Assembly: GCA_003290165.1 (NCBI GenBank)
Contig: QNQO01000201.1
Span: 496,001 to 560,000, forward strand
DNA from: Berberis thunbergii
Taxonomy: Eukaryota; Streptophyta; Magnoliopsida; Ranunculales; Berberidaceae
DNA: 64,000 nucleotides
Direction of reading: 5' to 3'
Part shown: piece by piece, positions 1 through 10,001 of the stretch
How positions within the stretch are numbered: position 1 is the stretch's first letter
Layout: each line of letters starts with the position of its first letter
The notes under the pieces: generated by a model
What the model was told of the DNA's origin: nothing
What the model saw: the letters and a program-made list of their open reading frames with translations, nothing else
The model's database searches: none
Made by a program: the position numbers and the translations under genes

Positions 1-368
1 ATACTCACTAAGCTTGTGGATAGCTCACCCATCTCATGATTTTGTTTTCAGGTCTTTAGCTAGAGGTGGTCCACTGTATAGCTAGAGTCTTTTAGAGGGG
101 TTAAGTTTTTTTATCTTATGTTTCCTTAGTTTGTATCAATGGCATGTATGTTTTGTGTAAATGTTGTGAGTTGTAAACTAGGAAAATATTCCCTTTGTTT
201 TGGGATCAAAACTAATGTTGTTTGAGCAAGTGTTGCATCTCATGTAAATAGTGTAATTTCATTTTCTAGATGTTATTTTCAAGTCATATTGATTGAAGTT
301 TTGTTGTTGTTATCACGTCACATTCTAGAGGCGGGTTCCACTCGGCCACCTGGAATGAGGCGAGACAG
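1..368 (+). repeat. 3' part of the 5' LTR of element X
   Basis: The DNA is non-coding and T-rich. It ends in GAGACA, followed within a few bases by a tRNA-Met-type primer site and then gag, which is the expected order for the end of a 5' LTR. The start of the LTR lies left of the window and no second LTR copy is present for comparison, so the 368 boundary is inferred. Confidence 0.5.
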
Positions 369-370
369 TT

Positions 371-388
371 TTGGTATCAAAACTAAAG
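371..388 (+). promoter_or_regulatory. Primer-binding site of element X (initiator tRNA-Met type)
   Basis: The sequence TTGGTATCAAAACTAAAG resembles TGGTATCAGAGCC, the usual site complementary to the 3' end of initiator tRNA-Met in plant gypsy elements. About three of thirteen core bases differ. It sits just after the presumed LTR end and about 160 bp before gag. Confidence 0.55.
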
Positions 389-542
389 TGCTAGATTCGG
401 TAGACTGGTCGAGTCAAGTTGTACAAGTGGACCTTAGAGTATTTATGAGTTTATTAGTCTAGATATCAGGTTTTGCATGGAATTGCATATTTGTTTTAAC
501 AAATTTTATTGGCAGAGGTTCTTAATCGATTGAATTGAGCGT

Positions 543-1690
543 ATGGTAGACAAAGAATCATTTGTTCCTAATATGAAAGGATAACAAGTTCCTGATGAAC
601 CAAATGATGATCGAATTAGGTAGTTGGAGGATGCACTATCAAGGTTGGCAAAAAATCAGGCTAGATTCTTTGAGTTGCAGAGTACCCAACCATTTGCACC
701 TGTAGCACCACCTAGAGTTCCAGCCCCAATAGTTGTACCTATTGAGGTAGGCGTGTTGAATGAAAAATTTAAAAAGATGGATCCACCTAAATTTATAGAA
801 ACATGTGAGGAAGTCGAAGCAGAGGATTGGCTAAAGAGGATTAAACAAATATTTGATGTCATGGAGGTAAGAAGGAACAAAAAGTGAAGTTCACTACTTT
901 TATGTTTACTAGTAAGGCATTTCATTGGTGGGAGGCCACTGAGAGATCACTAACTATTCCACCAAATGATGCCCTAGCTTCCTCTTACGATAACATGGTT
1001 ATAGTTTCTTAAAGTTTTAATGAGAAGTACTTTTCTGTTTCATATCAATGTGAAATGCACAAGGAGTTTGTATTATTGAGGCAAGAAAAAATGTCTATTT
1101 CAGAATAAAAAGCAAAGTTTCATGCTTTGTCTCAGTTTGCACCTAAGTTAGTAGACATGGAGCAAAGTTCCATGCTCTGTCTCGAGATGGGGCAAAATTT
1201 TGCTATTAGACAATGAATTTCTATCTTCCAGTGTGACAAGTTTGCATAGTTGATTGATAAGGCGAAGGTAGCTGAAAGGGATGTGCAAAAGGCAACTGGA
1301 AAGAGGGAACAATTTAAGAAGGCACGCCCTGACACTTCACAGTCAACAACTTCTAAATTTTCAAGTGGGAGAGGGTAGGGTTCCCAATCAAATAGAGTGT
1401 CTACTCCACAACAGATGAGACCTTCATCAGATAAAGGGCATGGTTCTTTTAGTCAGAAAAGAAGCTTTTTGGAGCAACAACAGTTTGAATCTCAAGGGAG
1501 AGGTTTTACTAATATTCGCGTTGAAGATGTGGTTTGTTATAACTGTAATCAGAAAGGGCATTATGCTAGAGATTGCACCCAACAAAGGATAGTTAACCGT
1601 GAGTGTTTCACTTGTGGACAACAAGGTCACTAAAAATGGGTATGTCCAGAAAATAAAGTTCCAGCATCATTAGTTGGAAGTGCACCTATT
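543..1690 (+). pseudogene. Decayed gag of element X
   Basis: A likely start ATG lies at 543, but the frame is broken almost at once and again near 884, 1010, 1110 and 1378. The capsid region reads KKMDPPKFIETCEEVEAEDW near 772-831, then continues in another frame with FHWWEA and FNEKYFS, which are hallmarks of the retrotransposon gag domain. Two CCHC zinc knuckles follow: CYNCNQKGHYARDC at about 1536-1577 and CFTCGQQGH at 1603-1632, the second followed by a stop. Gag packages element RNA. This copy cannot make a full protein. Confidence 0.85.
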
Positions 1691-1789
1691 GGAGGAAGTG
1701 GTATGAATAGTACTTCTTGGGGTAGAGGTATCGGTTCCACATCGAGACTAGCAACTCAGGGTAGGGTTTTTGCGATGAAATAACAAGAT

Positions 1790-2520
1790 GCCCAAGCTAC
1801 TCCAGAGGTAGTAATAAGTATACTCTCTATTATGGGTAGAGATACACATGTTCTCATAGATCCTGGTTCTACACATTCATTTATATCATTAGCATTTGCA
1901 ATGCATATAGATCAAATCCCTACTCCATTAAATCATGTTATGTTCATATCTACTACTCTTGGTGAGGTAGTGACAACTCATATCATTTATAAAAATTGCA
2001 TTCTCAAAGTGGGAGGCAATGAATTATTGATTGATTTATTGCCTTTAGATGTACATGATTTTGATATGATTCTGGGGATGGATTGGTTGTCTTCATATCA
2101 CGCGTCTATTGATTATTTTCATACGGAAGTCATGTTTCAGATACCAGGGAAATCACCATTTAGTTTCAGTGGGGAACGCAGTATTACTCCAAGTTGTTTT
2201 ATTTCCGCTATGAAAGCAAGAAAATTATTGAAGAAATGATGTCAAGGTTACTTAGACTTATTGTAGAGACTATGGCTAAGGGTGTGCAGTTGGCAGATAT
2301 ACCTGTTGTATGTGAATTTTCTGATGTGTTTCCAGATGAATTGCATGGTCTACTAGTAGACAGAGATATTGAGTTTACTATTGAATTGGTTCCGGGTACA
2401 CAACCTATTTCCATTATACCTTATTGGATGGCTCCTCCGGAATTAAAGGAATTAAAAATTCAATTACAAGACTTACTTGATAGGGGATTTATTAGGCTTA
2501 GTGTTTCACCATGGGGAGCT
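1790..2520 (+). pseudogene. Element X protease and N-terminal reverse transcriptase fragment
   Basis: The aspartic protease spans about 1832-2239. Its active site reads VLIDPGSTHSFIS, with DPG in place of the usual D-S/T-G. It is followed by the typical FDMILGMDWLSSYHASIDY. A frame change near 2230 leads to the start of RT, with [24 protein letters not shown] and [16 protein letters not shown]. The sequence stops before the first catalytic RT aspartate. From 2521 the reading matches a protease of another element, so the polyprotein is truncated. Confidence 0.85.
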
Positions 2521-2985
2521 CTGGAATTAAAGACCCATCGAACTCAGACCTTCTTCGAAGAGGATGCAAAGGGGGTCCACTCCCCTCATAATGAAGTTCT
2601 GGTGATTTTGGTATTGATAGCCAGACAACGCTCCACAAAATGCAATTCACTGAGGAAATGCATACACCCAACGACCAACCAATAGTAGGTTTCAACGAAA
2701 ATAGTGTCGCCCACTTGGAATGACATGATTATCAGTTGAAGCAAGAAAGTCGGGTAGACAACGAGTCTTTGTTAACGGATTTCCTTGTCGTCGACATCCC
2801 ATTAGTGTACAACATGCTTCTCGGACGACCTTGGATACACGAGATTTGTGCAATGTCCTTCGTTATGTATCTGTGTCTGAAGTATCACACTGACGATGAC
2901 ATCAGAGTAATCAAGAGAGACCAGCTAGCTGCACATGAATGCCACTATGCAGCAATGAAAGCTCCGCACAGATAGCAATCACCGC
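2521..2985 (+). pseudogene. Element A protease region (gag-pol fragment)
   Basis: The reading opens with [19 protein letters not shown], which resembles the stretch just before the protease in Tat-type polyproteins. The usual D-T-G active-site segment is not seen and appears deleted near 2640-2700. The reading resumes with LLTDFLVVDIPLVYNMLLGR plus PWIH at 2771-2838, the conserved tail of the protease, then CLKYHTDD. The frame breaks at about 2683 and 2973. From 2986 to about 3430 only scattered similarity to the RT lead-in is seen (for example KLIQLLKDH near 3180). Confidence 0.7.
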
Positions 2986-3429
2986 CACGACTAGAGGAGC
3001 CACTATAATGACCTGGTCGAATCGACTTTAACCTCCTAGATAATAATACAACTCCAACCAGTCTTAGATGTCGGCCAAATATTGGACAACCAGATTAAGA
3101 AACAACTACAGTTAACTTGGATGGTGAGGAGTGAGGAAAAACAGTTCAGATTGGCACAAAAATCCACCCAAAGCTAGCAAAGAAGCTGATCCAACTGCTG
3201 AAAGACCACCGAAACATTTTTTTCTTGGACGATAAAAGACATGGTGGGTATTCATCCCTACGCCATTACTCACAAATTGCAACTCAATCCAGACAGGAAG
3301 CCAGTCTGACAGAAAAGAAGGCCAGTTGCCCCAACACGCAACCAAGCAATAAACGAGGAGATACATCTTCTGATGACTATAGGCATGATAAAGGAATCTC
3401 ATTACCTAGACTGGCTGGCTAACACAGTC

Positions 3430-3839
3430 TAGGTAAAGAAAAAGAATGACAAGTGGAGAGTATGTGTAGGATGCACGGATCTGAACAAGGCCTACCCAAA
3501 AGACAGTTTTCCACTCCCACGTGTAGATCAAATAGTGGATGCCACTGCCAAACATGAACTCCTAAGCTTTATGGATGCATACTCTGGCTAAAACCAGATA
3601 CAGATGCCCCCGCCCGACCAAGAAAATACATTTTTCATAATAGAAAGAGGTATATATTGCTACCAAGTGATGCCATTTGGATTGAAGAATACCAACGTCT
3701 TGTCAATAGTATGTTCAAAGACCAGATAGGCAAGACAATGGAGGTGTACATTGATGATATGTTAGTCAAGAACTTACACAAAAAAGACCACATCAAAAAC
3801 CTCGAACAAGCCTTCTTTCAGCTCCGAATATACAAAACG
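3430..3839 (+). pseudogene. Element A reverse transcriptase, N-terminal two-thirds
   Basis: Recognisable RT motifs in order are WRVCVGCTDLNKAYPKDSFP, LPRVDQIVDATAKHELLSFM with DAYSG, YQVMPFGLKN, and then, after a frame change and a small deletion near 3690, YQRLVNSMFKDQIGKTMEVY with IDDMLVK. The catalytic YIDD box is intact, but stops and frame breaks make the whole inactive. The reading ends at LRIYKTKL (about 3845), where element N1 is inserted. It resumes at 13203 with KLNLEKCTFGV, exactly the next RT residues. Confidence 0.85.
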
Positions 3840-3844
3840 AAGCT

Positions 3845-4514
3845 TGATGATACACGAAAACGCCCCCTCTTCTACACCGTACACGTGTCAATATGATCTC
3901 GAGAAGTAACATGCCCAAACGTCAGCTCAACACTGATCCGGGCTAAGCAGTTTCAAGCATGCACAATTCATTTCGCCAGACGAGCCCAAATCATTATAGC
4001 TTGCTAAGCCCACGTGTCTTGCAGCTATCCCCAATACCTGTAAGCTCTATTAAGGCAAGTATCTCGGATATCAACTTCAGACAGGCAAGACAACAACACT
4101 TTGCTTCCAACGCAAATATCAAAGTATACGTCGCACATGAAAACTTCTATCTATGGACAACAATCTAATTGGGAGCGATCTCATGCATATCTAAAAACAC
4201 AAGACTAATAGGGAAACTTCCCTCCACAACACAACTCTTAATTAGAGAAGGATCTCCATGAAGATCTTCTTCCCTAAACTATGCTACTGATGGTCTGGTT
4301 GAACTAGGACTCCAACATTATAAATAAGACATGGGGTTGGTAAGCTAAGGTACACTACAAATTCCTTATTTACAACATTACGCATTCCTCAGATTTCTGT
4401 CTAGCTTTAGCATCGGAGTGCCATCGGCCACCACAACGGTGGATCGTGGCTCACGTGAGTTTCTTGTGCAGGTCAAAGTCAAGGTCAAGCAGGGAGCAAA
4501 AATTGATTGCATAA
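3845..4514 (+). repeat. 5' LTR of element N1
   Basis: It is about 670 bp and aligns along its length with 12557-13202, including TCTTCTACAC, TACACGTGTC and ATGATCTCGAGAAGTAAC. It starts TGATGATACACG and ends GATTGCATAA, against GACTGCATCA in the 3' copy. A TATA box (TATAAATA) lies at 4319-4326, about 110 bp before a conserved hairpin at 4428-4442. The LTRs differ by many substitutions and indels, so the insertion is not recent. Confidence 0.88.
4428..4442 (+). promoter_or_regulatory. Conserved LTR hairpin, N1 5' LTR copy
   Basis: CCACC-ACAAC-GGTGG forms a perfect 5-bp stem with a 5-nt loop, shortly after the context GCATCGGAGTGCCATCGG. The same stem at the same place occurs in all five Tat-type LTRs of the window (13118, 17436, 34500, 37561). 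It lies downstream of the TATA box, so it would be present in the transcript. The role is unknown; termination, packaging or translation control are possible. Confidence 0.6.
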
Positions 4515-4516
4515 GT

Positions 4517-4533
4517 TTGGCGCCATCTGTGTG
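4517..4533 (+). promoter_or_regulatory. Primer-binding site region of N1
   Basis: TTGGCGCCATCTGTGTG follows the 5' LTR end within two bases. The leading TGGCGCC is the usual start of primer sites in Tat and Athila elements and would pair with a tRNA 3' end. The later bases do not let me name the tRNA with certainty. Confidence 0.65.
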
Positions 4534-4922
4534 GACGACAAAGTTCCTAACCAATGAGAAAAAGGGGACACGTCAAACTCTCATACTAGCGTTATACCAC
4601 CGCTCCCAGCATGCTGGTGACACAAGGGTAGCAGGCTCACACCTCCGCGCTAGCAACAACAACGACAGAACCCAGGATGGATTTGTTGTCATCAGAAATA
4701 CAATAGATCGCAAAAGTAGTGGAGATTTTCATACAACATAACCATCCACCCGCCGATGGAGATCAGGAGCAGCACAGACCCCAATCTCCAGAGGACAACA
4801 AATAGCAGGCACATGAGAGTCAAGCCCCTGCTATTTCTTACTGAACTAGAGGTGGCGACGCGGTCAACGCAAATTCGACCTTCAGGGTAGACAAGCTCGC
4901 CCCACAAAACCCCTTTCGCTAA

Positions 4923-5935
4923 GGGGCTCATGAACCAGATGTGTTGTACCGCCTATCTGTTCCCCCGTTCATGGACCGCATCATGAACGAGGCTTTGCCA
5001 AAGAAGTTCAACCCTCCAAAGCTAGATTTCTACGCTGGGCTTGGTGACCCATTCAATCACTTGCGTCGTTATCAACATATAATGGCACTCAAAGAAGGTT
5101 CTGAGTCGGTGATGTGCCGAACATTCCCTATCTGCCTTAAGAAGTCAACATTGACATGGTTCCACAGCCTCCCGCCAAAGTTGATCGACTCATTCAAGAC
5201 ACTGGCCAAAGAATTCCTGACATGCTTTGTCGGAAGCCAGCGGATCAGGAAATCCCCATACTACATACTCTCCATAAGGCAGAAGTCTAACAAACCACTA
5301 AGAGAGTATGTCACACGTTTCAATGATGAGCAGACGCTCATTGACGGCTGCATCCGACATAGCCATGATGGCTTTTACCACATGCCTAAGAGAGAGAAAG
5401 TTTTACGACTTTCTTACCTTGGAGCCCTCTAGATATGGCAGAACTCTTGAAGGGTGCCCATAGGTACACCACTCTAGAGAAATGAGAACAATAAAGAAGG
5501 AAATTGAAGTAGATAAGAAACCTTTTGTTTCTAGGGACGGAAAGGAGGGAAAATGCGAGAAAACGAAGAAAGGAACAAGCCGAAGCACAACGAAAAAATG
5601 ACGAACTCTGGCTGTGCCAGGCCAGAGAAAGCTTCCAACTACGTTGTATCCAGATCCACGACCCCCTCAATTCTAGCTTATCGAACGTTTTTAATTCCAT
5701 GAAAAACTGAGAAGATATAAAGTGGCCCCTAAGGCAGCGCAAAGACCCCTCCAAACACGACAACAAGTATTGCTCATACCACAAGGAGGGCGGCCATAAC
5801 ACCAACGACTGCCAGAGTCTAAGGTATGAGATCGAGTACTGGATTCTCAAGGGCAAGCTAAAGGAATTCTTGGGAAAAGGGGGGAGGCAGTCAAGGAGAT
5901 TGAGAAGGAGAATCCTTGCATAATATATGTCGTTC
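4923..5935 (+). pseudogene. N1 gag, decayed
   Basis: The open part at 4941-5432 contains FMDRIMNEALPKKFNPPKLD and FYAGLGDPFNHLRRYQHIMA, then MCRTFPICLKKSTLTWFHSL and PLREYVTRFNDEQ, the classic retrotransposon gag capsid domain of Tat elements. After several stops the frame returns at about 5775 with KYCSYHKEGGHNTNDCQSL, the Tat-type zinc-binding segment (C-x2-H...H-x4-C). A similar segment is seen in element B. The sequence between is charged and coiled-coil-like. Gag would form the particle; this copy is broken. Confidence 0.85.
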
Positions 5936-6109
5936 ACGGAGTCGGATTAGGAGAAGACCAATCGAATAGGTCCCGCAAACGGACACCATGGAAATGCGAA
6001 CACACCCCGCAAATGAGGACAAACAAGTATATTAGTTGTAGGTGTAGAGCCCCATCCCAACCTTAACCTTCACAGATAAAGACCTCGAAGGCGTCCGCGC
6101 ACTGCACAA

Positions 6110-6532
6110 ATGACACTTGTCATTTTGGTCTCTATCGTAAGATGGGAAGTAAATAGGGCCCTGGTTGACACGGGAAGCTCCCTCAACATTTTGTTCTACA
6201 ACGCGTTCCATAGTATGGACCTCAAGGAGGAAAACCTAACATCCTTCGACTACCCGCTGATTGGATTCAGTGGAGAGAAATGCTTATTGATTGGGGAGAT
6301 AAGATTAGCAGTGGTGGCAGGAGAGCCACGACTAAGAAAGGTCATGTTCTTGGACTTCATGGTGGTAGACGCACCATCTACCTATAACCTCATCCTAGGA
6401 AGACCTTGGCTTCACCAGATGGTAGCAATAGTCTCTACCCTTCATCAGTGCGTTAAGTATATCGCTAACACTAGGAGGGAACAATCCGCGGGGACTAGCC
6501 AATGGCACAAGGCTGCCATTACGCTGCACTAA
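6110..6532 (+). pseudogene. N1 aspartic protease domain
   Basis: This 140-codon open stretch holds the active site ALVDTGSSLNILFYNAF, the flap-like region YPLIGFSGEKCLLIGEIRLA, and the C-terminal YNLILGRPWLHQMVAIVSTL. It would cut the Gag polyprotein. It is the last pol-derived domain in N1: RT should follow directly, but from 6533 no RT motif is visible. The catalytic triplet DTG is intact although the flanking gag is broken. Confidence 0.85.
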
Positions 6533-8495
6533 AATAGATAAAATGTTCCCAGATCTTGCTGGATCCCACATGATGAGTTGAACAGAAGCAAGACTCAGAA
6601 ACTGTGGAGAAGTCACTCCAGTTACATGGAGGCAAGATCCCAACAGCGGTGGCTCAACTTAGCAGCGGAGAACATTCCAACTTTGCAGGAGCAGTCCATT
6701 CTTCAACCCGACAAAGTGTCAGGATCTGCGAAAAGGTCATTGCAAATGAGAGCTCGGCCTCACGACTATTAGTGGGCGCATAAGGACCCTCCCACGCAAG
6801 ATTTACTCTTGAGTAACCTAAATGGTGTCAGCGAAACTTGGCAATTCGCTGAAGGTACTCACAATCTAAGCAAAAGCCATGCGAATTCACTTCAGAGCTG
6901 GATCAACCTCTCTCCGCTGACAGACAATCTATTCAATTGTTTAGTTTTCTTTCCATAGTCAATGTAGAGTTTTAGTTATTAGGAGCTTATGTCATTTTGC
7001 CATCATTTGAGAAATAAAAATAATAATTAGGCAAACACAATCTATTGATTACTAAGAAGATGTAACAATGATTGCCCAGAGGGAGGTACAAAAGACTACA
7101 AACTACAAGCATCCAAATATGATGCAACATACAGTAAAGATTTGCTTAAACAGTTTGACTTCAGAAAAGGACTCAGAAGCAACAACAAGGGTACCCAGGG
7201 TAGACGACAAAGCTTTTTTAGCCACTTCTCCGAAGAAGATGCTCCACGAGCAAGAGCACATCCAATTCAATGCCTCTACGATTACACCCCTCAAATAAGG
7301 CTAGAGGTGGTACAAAATCTACAACCGGAGAGCCGTCGACACGCCAGCCGAAGCTACAACCAACTCACACGCTCGATTCGCTCAACCAAACAAACTTGGA
7401 ACAAGTGCCAGACTAAAACAGATCGAGCGCACCCTTATCAGGAGGGACAAGAGGGGCATCTAGGAGTCAATGGCCCATTCCGACAGGCCATGTCCAACTT
7501 CACTCCGCCCCGCAACTCCGAGTTCCAACTCAACACAACGTGTCAAGGCTAGCTAATCGGGAAGAAGAACAACCGCTCCAAAGTTGGTTGCTAGTGTTAT
7601 CTCAGAAATTAGATGGTTCGAAGTACCGACAAGGCACCAACACATAAATGACAGACTCGTCCCTTGCGGTAAAAGCTGTACTTCTTCTATGAATTACGAA
7701 AAAAATTACAAGGTCTCAGTGAACCAATCGGGTGCTCACCCAGAGCAGGTGACCACACATAATAACAGGTCTTATCAAGGCTCATCGGTGTAAATGTCAG
7801 AACATTCGAAGACTTCAGAGTTGGAGATCTTCCTTCAGCCTTTAGAAAACCCAAAGCACACTCTTTGAGTATGAGCATTTGAATAGGTACACTCTATAGA
7901 AGATAATGCCTACAATGATGAAGAAACATCATTATATAGACATAGTGGTTTACCAAATAGGCACTTTGACATTAAATATCAACATTGAATACCGTATGGG
8001 AAACGAGGGCGACCCTTCCCAAGGAAACTACATAGGACCACGTTCATCCAGTTAATGATGTTGCACACAACCCCATTAATTGGTGGGGAGTAGCCGATAC
8101 TCAACCGTCTCGTGATCTACGATGTACGCGTGTCACCATGTAATCAATGTTGTACACGTGGCATTTGGATCCTACCATAGAGCCTAGTTCTTATTTTACG
8201 GGCCCATGGGCTTGGCTTGCTATTCAAGTAATATTCTACCACATGCACCGATGCGAGCAGTAGAAACCTAGTCACTTTTGACACACGGATCACACTTGCA
8301 TATCACCAGCTGATTTAAGGTACTTATTTCTTTAAAAAAAATAATCCCTCATGATGCACTCCACCTGTGGAAGTAGGCTTGCACGCCCGTAACAGGCGGA
8401 GCCTCTACTTAACCGAGCAAGTTTAGTCAATTTCAACTGATGACGACAGCTCATGGTTCATCTCGATGCCTAGTTTGTCGTGCGTGGATGCCATT
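6533..8495 (+). other. N1 internal spacer without recognisable genes
   Basis: Only short ORFs occur here, with no motif I recognise on either strand. This is where RT, RNase H and integrase should lie. AT-rich stretches near 6940-7040 and a composition shift suggest that the pol genes were lost by one or more deletions, or were never present in this subfamily. Confidence 0.5.
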
Positions 8496-8499
8496 GGCT

Positions 8500-9300
8500 T
8501 TGGAAGTAGGAGTCTAATCAACGTTCTTACGCCTAGTGACGATGACTCGCAAGGAACCGTCGCCCCCTCCGTGGACAGCGGTCGTCGAACCCGATCAGGT
8601 AAGCCTAGCCAGTGACGACTGACAACGACAGCTTCTGGTCAAAGCCTAGACCTTTAGCCCGCTTCGCACTGATGTGGATGGTTTGGAAGGTGGGAGCCTA
8701 GTCAGTTTCGATTGATGTCGACGGTTTTCCACGAGACCACTGCTCTTCTATAGACCATGGTCTTTGAATTACCAACTCCCAGACTTGTAGTCTGCTCCGT
8801 GTGAGTGTGGATGGTTTGGAAGGTGGGAGCCTTGTCAGTCTCAAATTGATGCCGGCGGCTTGCCATGGGACCGCTGCTCTTCTACAGACCATGGTCGTCG
8901 AAAGCTCCCAAATTTGTAGCTCGATGTGCATGGGTGTAGATAATTTGGAAGGTGGGAGCCTAGTCAGATCCAACTGATGTCAACGACTTGCTACAAGATC
9001 ACTGTTCTTTTACAAACCATGGTCACCAATTTGTTTTCATCCCAAACTTGTAGCCCGCTCCGCGTGGGTGTAGATGGTTTGAAAGGTGGGAATCCAGTCA
9101 GTTCTTACTAATGTCAACAACTCGCCACAGGATCACTGCTCCCCAACAGACCATGATTGCCAAATTCTCACAACCCAAACCTGTAATCCGCTCTGCGCGA
9201 GTATAGATGGTTCGAAAGGCGAGAGCCCAGTCAGCCCTGACTGATGTCAACGACTCGCCACGTGACCACCGCTCTTTTTCAAAACAGCGATCACTGAATT
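8500..9300 (+). repeat. Degenerate tandem repeats of about 133 bp in N1
   Basis: The unit is marked by a segment close to GTTTGGAAGGTGGGAGCC TAGTCAG, starting at 8681, 8814, 8943, 9077 and 9210 (steps 133, 129, 134, 133), with a weaker copy near 8495. Each unit also has GACCACTGCTC, AGACCATGGTC and a segment like ACTTGTAG-CCGCTCCG. Substitutions are spread through all copies. The array sits between the lost pol region and the antisense ORF. Confidence 0.85.
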
Positions 9301-10001
9301 AGATTACAACTCAAGTAATGTCTTTACGCTCACAAAGGCTGACATTCCATTATCAACAGTGGCCACTCGAGCCAACTCAAAAATCAATCCTCTAACACAT
9401 GGACGAATGCTACACGGGATGTTAGCCCGAGCTTATAAAACCTAACTCGAGAAAAACATTCTAGCTCAAATACAAAGCATGTGCTCGACTACAACAATTC
9501 ACTCATGCTAGCAATCGCAACCGATGGTCAGATACACAGCTTAAGTCTCCAACGGCTTACTGCAAGGATGAGTTACAGCCTGTGTAGTGTAACCCACCAC
9601 AAAACCCTCCGCAGAATGTCCACTATTGGATGCAACCACGCGATAGCAATTCAAAGACCACGTAGAAGACCAAATCAGAGTCATTCGTGATATGAATGGT
9701 CAAACTCTCAATAGCAGACAGACCACTCAACTCCTTGCTAAACCAATCGGACCTTTGTCAAAGTAAAATGACAAGGCAAAATGGAAAATGCGCAACAGGG
9801 AGGCCGTACAAAATGCAGGTACAAAACATACTCAAAATAAACTCGTTTTCATTAACAGTTGAAACAAAAAGTGCAAATGTACAAAATTTACTCCTCATCA
9901 GGAGCGGGCACAAATACAGGAGAACTAAGCATGGCAGGAGAAGGAGCATGAGTTGCGTTCGTTTGTGCCTCAATCTGAGCGTCGTGATCCAGATTGCCCT
10001 C

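Larger units (their letters stand above)
1..2520 (+). mobile_element. Element X: truncated Del/Tekay-like Ty3/gypsy retrotransposon
   Basis: The order is LTR end, primer-binding site, gag with two zinc knuckles, aspartic protease, then the first part of reverse transcriptase. The run of homology stops at about 2520, directly after the RT motif SVSPWGA, and a different gypsy element starts in its protease region. RNase H, integrase, chromodomain and 3' LTR are all missing and do not reappear at 37640, where element A ends. The cut is therefore a deletion or recombination junction, not a simple nested insertion. The protease style (VLIDPGSTHSFIS and ILGMDWLS) and the Met-tRNA primer site suggest the Del/Tekay chromovirus clade; the clade is inferred because the chromodomain is lost. 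Confidence 0.8.

Noticed and set aside
2521..2700. Element A inserted into element X as a normal nested copy
   Set aside because: No 5' LTR of A occurs at the junction and X does not resume after A's 3' LTR, so a simple insertion does not explain it.
5386..5937. 183-codon minus-strand ORF opposite N1 gag
   Set aside because: No motif; it overlaps the gag tail and its zinc segment, which are recognisable on the plus strand.
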